From Heterobasidion occidentale (lineage: Eukaryota; Basidiomycota; Agaricomycetes; Russulales; Bondarzewiaceae): a stretch of 64,000 nucleotides of DNA. The notes beneath the pieces were generated by a model, which did not search any database, was not told the origin of the DNA, and saw only the letters and a list, made by a program, of their open reading frames with translations. Shown piece by piece: positions 43,061 to 54,310 of this stretch. Position 1 is the first letter of the stretch; each line of letters opens with the position of its first letter. The position numbers and the translations under genes were made by a program. Location: NCBI GenBank assembly GCA_039111635.1, contig JBCAQO010000002.1, positions 1,116,001 through 1,180,000 of the forward strand, given 5' to 3'.

Positions 43061-46000
43061 GGGTGGAATTAGACAATTTAGGAGAAGTCCTCCTGGGGCC
43101 GGAAAATTTCAATAAAACAGCCCAGCCAAACTCCTGGACCCCCTTCATAGAAGCAACAAACATCTGATCTGTCCATCTCAGCGCAACAGATCCAATAGAA
43201 CCTCTTGATCCACAAAAGATCTTCCACCTTAGGGCAACGGAAAGAATGGCGGTTACCATGATCAAAACAGAGCTTAGGGACCGCATCATAGCAGGAAACA
43301 AAGAAGACCCCTGGCTATTGGAAATACTGAAATAGGTCAATGAACTCGGACCAAGATCCCTCAAGAAAGGCTTGCAGGAATGGAACGAAGAGGACGGCCT
43401 CATACTATATTGTGGAAAGGTTTACGTACCGTCAAACAGAGAACTACAAAGGAACATAATCAAACGGCATCACGACAGCCAAACAGCGGGACATCCAGGA
43501 GTTAGAAGTACCCTGGCGTCAGTCAGTCAAGACTATACTTGGCCCGGAATTTCTATCACAGTACAGCAATACGTTGATACGCTAGAGGTGGCTCTAAGTG
43601 CTGAGCACAATACCAAAACAACCTCTAATGCAAGGAGTGCTGGAGCTAGTATCTGATACACAAGGAATTGTTAGTTAGGACTTGAGAAGGCGAGGGCACA
43701 CTAAAGAGTAATGAGGAGGGTGAGATTAAAGCACCTGAACGGTTTCGGGACTGCACCAAACACCAACCAAGTGTTTGGTCGGTCGGGTCAGGTTGGGGAG
43801 TTGATCGGTGACGAGAGGGTAGTGTCGTGATCGACAACTACGTGGTTCAAGAGTCACACGGGACTCTGACAATATACAAAGACGGACGAGGGGTACGAGC
43901 GAGGGGACAAGTACAAATGTGAACAAGGCCAAACAACAAGGAGGACGAGTCTGCTAAAGTCGGCGAAGACAATTTCAATGTTTGAGATGAGTGCAAATGA
44001 GCTCTGAACTGTGGGGTGCAAAAGCTGGTTTATTCCAGAGTTGTATGTAGGTTTTTGTAGTAAACGGAGCCCCTAAGTAAAATATCGAAAGCAAAATGAG
44101 AGTAAATGCCGAACAGGCGCCAAGACCTAGTGAACATGGAGGATAAGAAGGTAGGTGAGATGTCATATGGGTTCCGAAGGTGATAAGGTAAAAGTCTATC
44201 AGCAATGATGAAATCCTGACCGTTCAGTATGTGTTGTCCGAGCGTAGGTAGCAGGAACAGGCGTTGGAGAACCAATAAAATCAAGAAGCAGTAAACGTAC
44301 CACCCGGGTGGCCAAGTGATGGTGCAAGATTGTGTTTGACCAACCATGCGGAAGTTGGGAAGATAAGTGATAAGGACTGACCAACTTACAGAGCACATTG
44401 GCCAAAACGGACTACTGGCTCCGATCTCATAAACACCTATTGTCACACTCCTGTATGGTCATGGTAAGTACGTGAAGTATGGTCAAACTGACCCAAGTGC
44501 TGCCGAACGTCCTTCGGTGGCTTGCAGTCAGTTGGGTAGGGACCGACCGTGTTTGGTAAGAGTCGGTGTCTTTGGTACTTGTCTAGAGCTGTTCGGTATC
44601 TCCCCAAAGCTTCCCGAATACCTCCCTCGGACCCTAGCCCGGGTGCATACTCATCAATGTGGAAGGATGCGTAATATGTCAATCAACGAAGAACAACACA
44701 CACCCAACAATGGTGCTGTTACAACCGACGGAGATTCTGGACCGACCATTTGGAACAATCACTATGGATTTTATTACAGATCTCCCGGAGTCAAATGGAT
44801 ACGACTCAATACACGTGGTCACAGATCAGTTGACAAAGACAGCGATCATCACCCCTTGCAAGAAGACAATCGATTCCAACGGTACGGCAAAATTACTCTT
44901 AGATCACACATGGCGATGGTACAAATTACTGGACAAGATAATTTCAGACCGCGGAACACAATTCACATCTAAAGTAGCACAGGCGCTACTAGAAGAATTA
45001 GGAATCAAGTCATCCCTCAGCACAGCTTACCACCCACAGACGGATGGAGCAACGGAGCGGATGGACCAGGAACTGGAGCAATACCTCAGGGCATTTTGCA
45101 GCTCCACACAGGACGACTGGGCCAAACTTATTCCCTATGCAGAATATGCCCACAACTCACACCAGCACTCAGCGACAAAGATCTCGCCATTCAAGCTCCT
45201 TCATGGAGACCAACCAAGAGCTTACCCTGCAATCGTCGGAAACACAAATGTACCCACTGCCAACAAGCACCTAGAACTGTTGAAGAAAGCACAGAAAGAA
45301 GCACAGGCCAGTCTGGAAATTGCAGCAGAATCCATGAAGACTCGGCACGACAAGTTTGGGGTAGAACTTCCCCCATTCAAGACAGGCGATCAAGTATGGC
45401 TCAATGGAAAGATCATACACACAGATCACCCCTTGGAGAAGTTAAGGCCAAAAAGATTTGGGCCATTCAAGATTTTGGACACCATAGGAACGGTTAACTA
45501 TTGGCTGGAGTTGCCGAAGAATTGGAGGAAGATACACAACGTCTTCCATGCCTCATAGTTAACCATGTACAAGGAGAACACCACTCACGGTCCAAACCAT
45601 AGAAAACCTCCACCCGACCTCATTGAAGGACAGGAAGAATTTGAGGTCGAAAGAATTATAGCATCCTGCCGCTTTGGACATTGGAAGACCCTACAATACC
45701 TAGTCAAATGGAAAGGGTACCCGGAATCTGACAACTCATGGGAATCAGCGGATGCGGTCAAGAACGCAAAGGATGAAGTTAGCAACTTCCACAGGAAATA
45801 ACCACTAGCAGTCCAAGGCATAGGGCTGTCTACTCAGGAATTACAACTCGCACTTGACAGAAACCAAATAGTGGAACTATGCAACAGACAAATTCGGCTG
45901 ATGAAGACCTCGCCAGGGAAGAAATTACTTGACGCAGGTTTAACGGTCAAACAGGCAGAGACTGCAATACAAGGAGAAACCTCAAGACGGGAGCTGACAC

Positions 46001-47580
46001 AGACGTCAGCAGGAAGGAAACTACTAGGTGCAGGACTAACAGTTAAACAGGCAGAAACCGCTATACAGGAAGAATCCATAAGGCGCAAGTTACTCGTTCA
46101 CCCAATAGGGAAGAAACTACTAGCCACGGGAGCCACGGTCGTACACATACAAGCATCCATAGTAGATGAAGAATACAGGCAAAAGCTCAGGAAAACAAAG
46201 CTAGGAAGATGGCTTCTAGCTACCGGTGCAACATCAACAGAAATCAGGTTGGGAATCAAGAAAGCCCAACCATTGTTACCCAGTGGACAGATACTTATGC
46301 ATCGACAAGGGAAGAACCTCACCTACGACACAGAGAGTCTAGGAAAGAGCACTCAGATGAATAAACGCAAACGCGCTCGGGAAACGAAGGTGGCCCCTTC
46401 CCCCTCCTCTCGCACACCGACATATTCCTCTGGAGTCAAACACAAGTCAAGGAAATCCCAGAAATCAACATGGGCCAGGAAGGATGTGGGCGAACAAGTA
46501 TCAAATTGGAGATACCGTGCAGTCAAGGACCTGGAGAGACAAATGACAAAGGGACTCGCTTGGAAGAAAGACTCGCTTTGTCAAAACGCCGATGAAGACT
46601 ACGGATCAGAAGAAGGCTCAGTCCACACACCGGAACCAGAAGAAATGTCTTATCAAAATGCCGATGAAGACTACATGGACGAAGGCTCGGATTACTCACT
46701 GGACGGAGAAGTATACAAAGATGCTATGGACCTAAACAGCATCAATGGAGAATGGAGGAAAGGACCCCTCTCTGCAATCCTTGAAGAAGAAGAAAAAGAA
46801 GAAAAAACAGACTCAGGAATGTCCTACTCACCGACAGGATTCACCCCTTCCTCCACGCCTACGGAACAGACACCCCCCACACCATACACACTATATAGAA
46901 GTGGTGCTTGGCGCGGCTCAGCAAAAGACATCGACTCAGACAAGGACACACCTCCTTGTACCCCCAGTACCCCCAACTCTGACGGAGACATACAGGTAAC
47001 CTCCGAAGACGAGCAACATGAATTTGACACGGCCGAAGAATTGGGAGACCTATCAATTAAAGACACCCCTGGACGGCTACCAGGTGGTGTGGATCTTGAC
47101 AGTCTAAACACATGCACAGAATGGCCGGTGCTATCTATCAAGATACCGCAGGAAACAGATTACCCCACCCCTCGCTCAAGCACTATGAGCAGTGCTTCAA
47201 CAGACGAAGCCCCTTGGAGAACCACCCCAACTAGCAAACTGCTATGGAAAGATGTTGAAAGTAATCTTGGCCAATTAACTACCGACTCCAATGCCATGGA
47301 CACCAAAGACAATCTTGGCTGATCACCTATCACGGAGTTGGAACCAGAAATATCTAGAGAGGAGCAGCGATGGCAAGAGATCCAAACCCAGCAGATTGGC
47401 CAAGCAGGACCAAATGAAGCAAGGCCTATATTAGAGAGCCCGACACCTGGAATCTCCCCACTCTCACTTGACCACCCTCTACTCGCACCCCCTCCTCTGC
47501 TAGACAGCAAGTGGTACAATAACCCAGAGCTGTACAAACCACTAGATCTCTCCTACCAACCCCCCAAGGAGAATGCCTAA
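43061..47580 (+). pseudogene. Gypsy-2 copy A Pol: integrase, chromodomain, 32-residue repeats and 3' extension
   Basis: Corresponds to copy B 56254-59505. The integrase zinc region (KRHHDSQTAGHPGV) is cut by the 43575-44656 insertion and resumes as EGCVICQSTKNN. The catalytic core has STAYHPQTDGATERMDQELE (45024-45085). It is stopped by TAG at about 45556 where copy B has CGG. The chromodomain (QYLVKWKGYPESDNSWESAD, 45690-45755) is closed by TAA where copy B has TAC. The next open frame (45871-47322) holds the four 32-residue repeats and an acidic extension and ends in TGA where copy B has CGA; the rest runs to 47580. Confidence 0.88.
43575..44656. mobile_element. 1.08-kb LTR-like insertion in Gypsy-2 copy A
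   Basis: Starts TGATACGCTAGAGG and ends GCATACTCATCA, with short terminal inverted repeat TGAT/ATCA. It is flanked by ACGT on the left and ATGT on the right where copy B has one ACGT. The absence of a coding frame and the TG...CA ends suggest a solo LTR of a fourth family, with a 4-bp duplication changed by one C to T. Confidence 0.7.
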
Positions 47581-47797
47581 CAAACGGGACCCGCGTGTTG
47601 CCATATACAACGCAGTCAAGGTCATGCTCGAGCTCGCGCTCCACGCTCTGCACAACATCAACACATATGCACACACGCCACCATCTGAGCCATCCCCTCA
47701 GATCTTCCCCACCAGTCCTGACTCCTTGTCATCACCATCTTTACCCTCACTCCCCATTCCACCCATGCCACACCCACCGACACCAGCTAGACGCTAG
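47573..47797 (+). CDS. Gypsy-2 copy A small overlapping ORF (74 codons)
   Basis: Begins at the ATG inside the last codons of the Pol extension, in a different frame, and ends PPTPARR. Same length and layout as the copy B ORF at 59498-59722. Starts MPNKRDPRVAIYNAVKVMLE, then a Ser/Pro-rich tail. Function unknown. Confidence 0.5.
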   Translation: MPNKRDPRVAIYNAVKVMLELALHALHNINTYAHTPPSEPSPQIFPTSPDSLSSPSLPSLPIPPMPHPPTPARR

Positions 47798-47978
47798 TCA
47801 AACCAACGTCCCGGACCATGCATCATTATGCTTCTACTTTGCCTGACTCACGCCTAGTCGATCCCCACTCTATCATTGCACAGCACTACCGGACTTCTGC
47901 CTTGGCCTACATATTGCACAACCCAACCGACTGTCACTCATTGTGCTATATGTGAGGCCGAGGTTAGAAAGGGGGTGG

Positions 47979-48541
47979 TGTTAAGAGCCAGCTCATAACA
48001 CATGATATATGATCACCTGATCATATGACACATGGTCTGTGACCAACGGATATGACCTATACCTACGATCACATCATCACAGTTACCTGAATGGTTCTTG
48101 TTCCTGGTTCCTGTTCCTGCCCCAATGGTTTGTTTGTTGATTGTTTGCCTCCATTTGACCATTTACTTGGAACCTTAAAGAAGCACAGACCTTCTGTAGA
48201 TCATGCCCTAAAGTAGACTACATATATATAGAACAAGCCAGAGACCTGTCTCACCAGCTCATTCACCTTTGTTACTTGCCCACCTGTTCTTACTCTTGAC
48301 CTTTGGTACTAGCCATACCTCTGCCACATCATAGTCTTTGCCATTAGGCCAGACCTTTGATTGCCAATAGAACATCTGATTAAACATTGGTTTAACTTGC
48401 TCTTGTGCTTCTCTCTATTATCATCCTCAACTGCTCAGTCGTCATATTAATACTGGCTGAGTTCTACACAGGACTAGCAGTATTCTATCTTAACTTTAGT
48501 GGGCAGCATATCTACTGTCACCCAGGCCCGCATCAGGTCGT
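47979..48541 (+). repeat. Gypsy-2 copy A 3' LTR, truncated
   Basis: Starts TGTTAAGAGCCAGCTC and matches the other LTRs up to CATCAGGTCGT, where the next complete LTR begins. About the last 260 bp are missing. Confidence 0.85.
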
Positions 48542-49368
48542 TGTTAAGAGCCGGCTCATAACACATGATATATGATCATCTGATCATATGACACACGGTC
48601 TATGACCAACGGATATGGCCTATACCCGGTGACCGACCCTTGACTTCACCAACAGACATTCAGTTATCTTATCTTATCTTCTACCCCTGATCAGCGATCA
48701 TGTCATCACAGTTACCTGAACGGTTCCTGCCCCTGTTCCTGTTCCTGGTTCCTGTCCCTACCCCAACAGTTTGTTTGTTGATTGTTTGCTTCTGTTAGAT
48801 CGTTTACCTCGGTCCCTTAAGAAGCACAGACCTTCTGTCGATCTTGCCCTAAAGCAGTTTACGTATATATAGAATGAGCCAGATACCTGTATCGCCAGCT
48901 CGTTCACCTTTGTTACTCCCACCTGTTCTTACTCTTGACCTTTGGTACTAGCCATACCTCTGCTACATCATAGTCTTTGCCATTAGGCCAGACCTTTGAT
49001 TGTCAATAGAACATCTGATTAAACATTGGTTTAACTTGTCTCTGTGCTTCTCTCTACTATCATCCTCAACCACTCAGTTGTCGTCTCAATACTGGCTGAG
49101 TTCTATACAAGACTAGCAGTATTCTATCTCGACTTTAGTGGGCAGCATATCTACTGCCATCCAGGCCCGCATCAGGTCGTACCCTCATACCTGTGGGAAA
49201 ACCTTTGTGCATTCCTGGAGACACGATACCACCACAAGTCCCTCGTGCATTCCGAATTACGCACGCAGTTAGCCGCTGGTGCTTTCATCGGATGCACTTG
49301 GATTTGGCACGTCCCTCAGTGACTCAGGAGCCTCCTGGTACATCACGTGTGGAGACCAGGTCTTAACA
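48542..49368 (+). mobile_element. Second Gypsy-2 LTR in tandem
   Basis: Complete LTR (TGTTAAGAGCC to GGTCTTAACA) abutting the truncated 3' LTR of copy A. The flanks (GTCGT and TGTGT) do not form a duplication, so it is probably the product of recombination rather than a simple insertion. Confidence 0.85.
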
Positions 49369-49535
49369 TGTGTCCCCCGTGTCATTATCCATCAGGAGTC
49401 CATATAGTAGCTTGAATGGTCTATATAGCTGCACTAGACCACTAGAGGCCAAAAGTAAGACCCCAGTTTGACAGTGTTCACTAGATGTGATTTACAGCTA
49501 GTGGTGTCTCCCTAGTCATCACTAGATCACCCTCT

Positions 49536-50379
49536 TGTTAGGTCGGAGACCTATCACGTACACCGATGCACGAAGGGGATCCCTAGGCTAAACTTCCACA
49601 GTGTCGTAGAGTCATAGACTCTAATGGATGAAGATGACCAATCGTCTTTGAGCCCTTTTGAGGAACTCGGGGTCGCTTTCTGCCTTGTCCTCAAAGAGGT
49701 TAAGAGGATGATCTTTGAGGTCCTCTCAATGGTGAGGAGGAACTGGATGATCTTCTCCTGTCCAACAGATGACACGAGGGGGTGTCCAACTAAAAACATG
49801 GAAGGTGGCAAGGCCGATGTAGTAGTGGGTAAATAGAGAGAGGGATGAGAAGTGAGACAAGTCCAGTGCGTTGTCAGACCATGCAAAGGATTCTCAGATC
49901 TGACAGAGATCACGAAGTGTGGGCTAGGAAGGTAGCCAGATACCAGGCGCAGTGCAGAGATCGAGTGTATTACAGGTGAATGAGCTGAGCTTCTTCAAAG
50001 CTCATCTCGGCTATTTATACAAAGAAGTATCTAGGGCAGGATTGAGATCTGGTCTGTGCACTTCTCAGGTACCAAAGTAAACGATCAAGATCCATAAGCA
50101 AAGACGCATCATCGATCTAAGTATAGTACAAGATCACTAATGTCCATCCACATCCATATCAAATGTCTAGCCACATCATGATTGATCAGGAACCAGGGAC
50201 AGGGCCAGGAACCAATGTCTATCCACATCAAGAACCAGGAACCGTAAGTAAGTGTTCATGCAGTTAGCATGTCAATGGTAATGAGTCATCAAGAACAGTC
50301 TGAATCTGAATCACGTCCGAAGCACTTGACCAGCCTATCCACTCATGTGCAAAGCACGTGTTAGGACGCGGTCCTAACA
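49536..50379 (-). mobile_element. Intact solo LTR of family C
   Basis: 844 bp, inverted relative to the interrupted copy at 13114-25791. Ends TGTTAGGTCGGAGACC and CGGTCCTAACA, flanked by the duplication CCTCT (49531-49535 and 50380-50384). It holds the empty site for the TIR element: one GACATTAG (as CTAATGTC near 50136-50143). Confidence 0.92.
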
Positions 50380-50619
50380 CCTCTACTTGTCTTAGACTTC
50401 ACTTCTAGAGATGTCTTAGGAGATGCCTGTCTTCTGGACAATCTTGAGAGATTTCCTCATCTAGACAGTCTCTATAGACCACGCTAATAGTAACTAAACC
50501 CAGAATATTTATTCTATTCCCGCCAATGAATTGGCTCTTGCTCCCATAATTATGAAACCACAGATAAAATTGTAATTTATAGAGCTTTACATGCTCTTGT
50601 ATACAGGCCTTACTACTTT

Positions 50620-51990
50620 ACAAAGTGAGTGCCAAAACAGTAAGGAAGAGTGAGGAATAAGAAAGCAAGGGAAAACAGCAGAGACAAGCACAAGCAGAGG
50701 CAGACGGCGGTGACAGTGAGAGGAGACAAGCACAGGCCTAGGTAGGCAGTGGCATCAAAAGAAGGCAAGCCTAAAGTCACCGTGTGCGAGCACAGGGATC
50801 GGCGGTAGCAGAAGCGAGATGGCACGGTCATGGTCACAAGTGGTGGCGGCAGCGAGAAGGTCAGCGAGAGGTCGCGGGCACGGACAGGGCAGCAAGAGAA
50901 TATGGGCCTGCACTTGTCCTATGCAAGCACAGGGATCGGCAGCGGCAGAAGCGAGAGGTCACTGTTACGAACTGCTCGTTCAGTAACCCAAGAGTAACAG
51001 GTTCTTCCCTAGGTCGCACAATGGACTGAGTGGTGGACGAAGTCTCGACTGTTCTAGGCAAGGATACAGGAGGGAATAATGATTATTTCTCCAAAGGTCA
51101 GTATGTGGAGATACCAAGGAACGAAGTACACAGTGTGAGGACTGTGTAGGAACAAAGAGAATAGACTGAAGATCCTCAGCCTATTCTATGGGCCTTATAT
51201 ACTGTATAGGGTATAGGGTAAGAGTCCGTATGCTTCTCCGGGTTCCCATCCCAGGAGAGCTGCGGTCGCCATCTCTCTCAGCCGGTGCCTACTCTTGTAC
51301 TTCTCCAGTCGCACCAATCCATCTAGGTGCGACGAGGTGCTTACCCATAAGCCCTAAGCCCATGGCATGTGAATGCTTATCTTATCAATCTGCTATTCCC
51401 ATGACCCTGTCATATAACCTCTACCGATGTCTTGAAGAACCATCGGTCCAGTCGGCTCCTAAGAACATGCCAAATACCTTGATGTATGCTCCGTAGTGGA
51501 GCCGCCTAGCATGTGATGCTTGAACCATCAGATAGACCGGCCCTGAAGGGCCCCGATCAGTCAAGTCATAACAGTCACGAGCACACATGGGCAGCGGAAG
51601 TGAGAGGGTATGGGCATGGGTATGAGGCAGCAAGAGAATACAGGCCCATACTTGTCTTGTGCAAGCACAGGCTAGATCGGCAGCAGCAGCGAGAGGGTAT
51701 GAGTACAGACAGGGTTGGACAGTGGCAGCGAGAGAATACTACGCAGCAGCATCCAGAAAAGACAAGCCCGTACTCGTCTTGTGCAAGCACAGGCAGGGAT
51801 TGGCAGCGGCAGCATGAGAGTATGGGCATGGGCGCAGGTAGGCGGTAGCATGGAGAGATAATGAACCCGCACTCGTTTTGTACGAGTAGTGCACAGCAGT
51901 GAGAGCAAGAAGCAGAGCAGCACACGCAACAACACATTGACGTCGTGAGTTCATACATTCGTGCGTCTAGGATAACCGTTGCTGTCTTCG
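50620..51990. repeat. Degenerate tandem array, split by a Gypsy-1 solo LTR
   Basis: Imperfect units of roughly 90-150 bp built from the words GCAAGCACAGG, GATCGGCAGCGGCAG, GCGAGAGGGTATG and GAGAATA. They run through 50690-50962 and again 51574-51910 on the other side of the solo LTR (50963-51573), so the LTR landed inside an existing array. No open frame with a known domain. Confidence 0.6.
50963..51573 (-). mobile_element. Solo LTR of Gypsy-1
   Basis: Inverted Gypsy-1 LTR from TGTTACGAACTGCTCG to AGTCATAACA, 611 bp, with the duplication GTCAC at 50958-50962 and 51574-51578. Has an extra internal segment near 51120-51155 relative to the copy at 40931. Confidence 0.92.
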
Positions 51991-52000
51991 GTTGAGTTCC

Positions 52001-52800
52001 TGTTAAGAGCCGGCTCATAACACATGATATATGATCACCTGATCATATGACACGCGGTCTATGACCAACGGATACCTATACCCGGTGACCGACCCCTTGA
52101 CTTCACCAACAGACATTGAGTTATCTTATCTTATCTTTCGTTCCTGGATTAACGATCAGTTACATCACTGACATCATTGATTGCATCATGCTTCTCTGAT
52201 CGCATCATAGATTACATCATTCCGATCGTTGATCGTTTGCTTCTATTTGGTGCCTTAGCACAGACCTTCTGTAGATCTTGCCCTAAAGCGGATCGCGTAT
52301 ATATAGAACGAGCCAGATACCTGTATCGCCAGCTCGTTCACCTTTGTTACTCCCCACCTGTTCTTACTCTTGACCTTTGGTACTAGCCATACCTCTGCTA
52401 CATCATAGTCTTTGCCAATAGGCCAGACTCTTGATTGTCAATAGAACATCTGCTTGAGCATCGGTTTACTTGCCCTGCGCTTCTCTCTATCGTCATCCTC
52501 AACCACTCAGTCGTCATCTCAATACTGGCTGAGTTCTACACAGGACTAGCAGTATTCTATCTCGACTTTAGTGGGCAGCATATCTACTGCCATCCAGGTC
52601 CGCATCAGGTCGTACCCGCACATCTGTGGGAAAACCTTTGTGCATTCCTGGAGACACGATACCATCACGAATCCCTCGTACATCCCGAATTACGCACAAG
52701 TAGCCGCTGGTGCCTTTCATCGGACGTACTTGGATTTGGCACGTCCCTCAGTGACTCAGGAGCCTCCTGGCACATCACGTGCGAAGACCAGGTCTTAACA
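52001..52800 (+). repeat. Gypsy-2 copy B 5' LTR
   Basis: 800 bp, TGTTAAGAGCCGGCTC to CCAGGTCTTAACA, with TATATATAGAACG near 52299 as promoter. Shorter than the 3' LTR by a few small deletions (near 52071 and 52240). Confidence 0.92.
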
Positions 52801-54300
52801 CTTGAACGAGCTCACCTGCCCCTGCCTCACTCTGGACGGACTACCCTCCCCAAATACCGAGATCGTCGGCGTCATCACCTTCCATTTACACGAAGGCGAT
52901 TTACGCCGAACACATACTCTCCATCACCCTTGTAGCAGAACCACCCGAGGTCATTAGCAGTGCGCTTAACCAAATCACCGACAGTTTGTTCAGACCGCTA
53001 CTCCATCATCCCCATACGATACCTACTCGAAAGGGACGGATACGTTACGTTCCCCATCTCTATCCGGATCACGCCCCACTACTCCAACCTTCGCCCAGCC
53101 AGCGAAGATGAGTACCGCCAAGACCCCGGAACCGGAACCCCCGGACAAAGCCTTTCACTGCCCAGCGTACCAGACCGACTACTGAAAGTCACCAAGGAAA
53201 CAGAAATTGGGTCCAGTACACGCAGAGTTCGGGGCGGTCGCCCTCCTAGCCAGAGCAGACGACCTCAAAAGAAATACTACCTGAGAGGACTCAAGAAAGA
53301 ACTCGCCGTGCGAGTCCTTCAGGACGGAGTACCAGATCGTTTTGAAGATCTAATAACTCAAACAGGGAAGCACGCGGAGTCAATGGAAGAAGAAGCTTTT
53401 CAAGAAGCCTACAGACCAATCCTATCACCATACCAGGAAGGAAAAGGAAGCGCGAAGGTACTGACAACGACATTTGTTTTAGTTGCAGTGAACCAGGACA
53501 CTGGGCAAGGAACTGCCCAAACCGAAGGAACAAGAAGCCGAAGAAAACCCTATGGGAAAGGATGCAAGGAACCCCAGAACGGAACCGATACCAGGAAAAG
53601 AAGCTCACGGAAGCTTCGGAGATACAGCATCTCTTGGAACAGATCTCGGATAGGCGCCAGCCAACGCCTATTCCGACAAGCAATCGGTTCTCGCCAATCG
53701 CACACTTATGTGAAGAAGTCGAAGTCAAGAAGATCCCAGACCAGCCATCTCGATCTCTTCGATCTCTCAGATTGTAAAAAAGGGGCACCATCACTTCGAA
53801 TTGAATAGATCTCATAGGACCAATAGGACGGCAAGAACCTGCGTTAATCGACAGCGGAGCAACCGGCAACTTCATTAATCGCCGGTTCGTAGAGAAACAT
53901 CGAGTTGCGACTATCCCCACTCGACCCATCCCCATAAATCATGTGGGAGGAGAATCACTAGGAAACATTACCGCACGGGTAAACATAGGCGTCGCATTCA
54001 CGGAGAAAATCGCGGAACACCAGGAACGACCTTACTATTTGTCTCGGACATAGGAAAGGAGGACGTGATTCTAGGAACCGACTGGTTGTTAAAGCACAAC
54101 CCAGAAGTCGACTGGCATGCCTACGGGCTGCACCTCACGAGATGCCCACCCTCCTGCTAATACAAGGAGGGCCGGTCAAGGCCAAAAGAGCCTTTAGAAG
54201 AAACAATATTCCCCACCCTCGAGGAGAACAGGATAGAGGCCGAGGGCTATCAGCGCCGGGACTACAGCATCCCGTCACAAAAGGCGGGAATACCTAGGAA
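52801..54300 (+). pseudogene. Gypsy-2 copy B gag and protease remnants
   Basis: Most of the capsid region is absent. What remains is a C-terminal Gag segment (KKYYLRGLKKELAVRVLQDG, 53266-53330), a zinc knuckle CFSCSEPGHWARNC at 53475-53516 in a shifted frame, and a Lys/Arg-rich tail. The protease follows from about 53814 with the active site ALIDSGATGNFINRRFVEKH (about 53837-53896). After a further frame break comes GKEDVILGTDWLLKHNPEVD (54055-54115). Frameshifts near 53465 and 54030 prevent a continuous product. Confidence 0.75.
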
Positions 54301-54310
54301 AGGCCGGAAA

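Larger units (their letters stand above)
42196..48541 (+). mobile_element. Gypsy-2 copy A: 5'-truncated, decayed element
   Basis: Begins inside the RNase H region (matching copy B from about 56222) and runs to a 3' LTR that is itself cut at 48541. It is interrupted by a solo LTR of its own family (42233-43060) and by a 1.08-kb LTR-like insertion (43575-44656). Compared with copy B most differences are C/T or G/A at CpG sites, including several stop codons. The polypurine tract GAAAGGGGGTGG precedes the 3' LTR at 47979. Confidence 0.88.

Noticed and set aside
52960..53260. Plus-strand frame MRLTKSPTVCSDRYS... as a new gene.
   Set aside because: It is the leader and damaged gag region of Gypsy-2 copy B; only the later part has Gag similarity.
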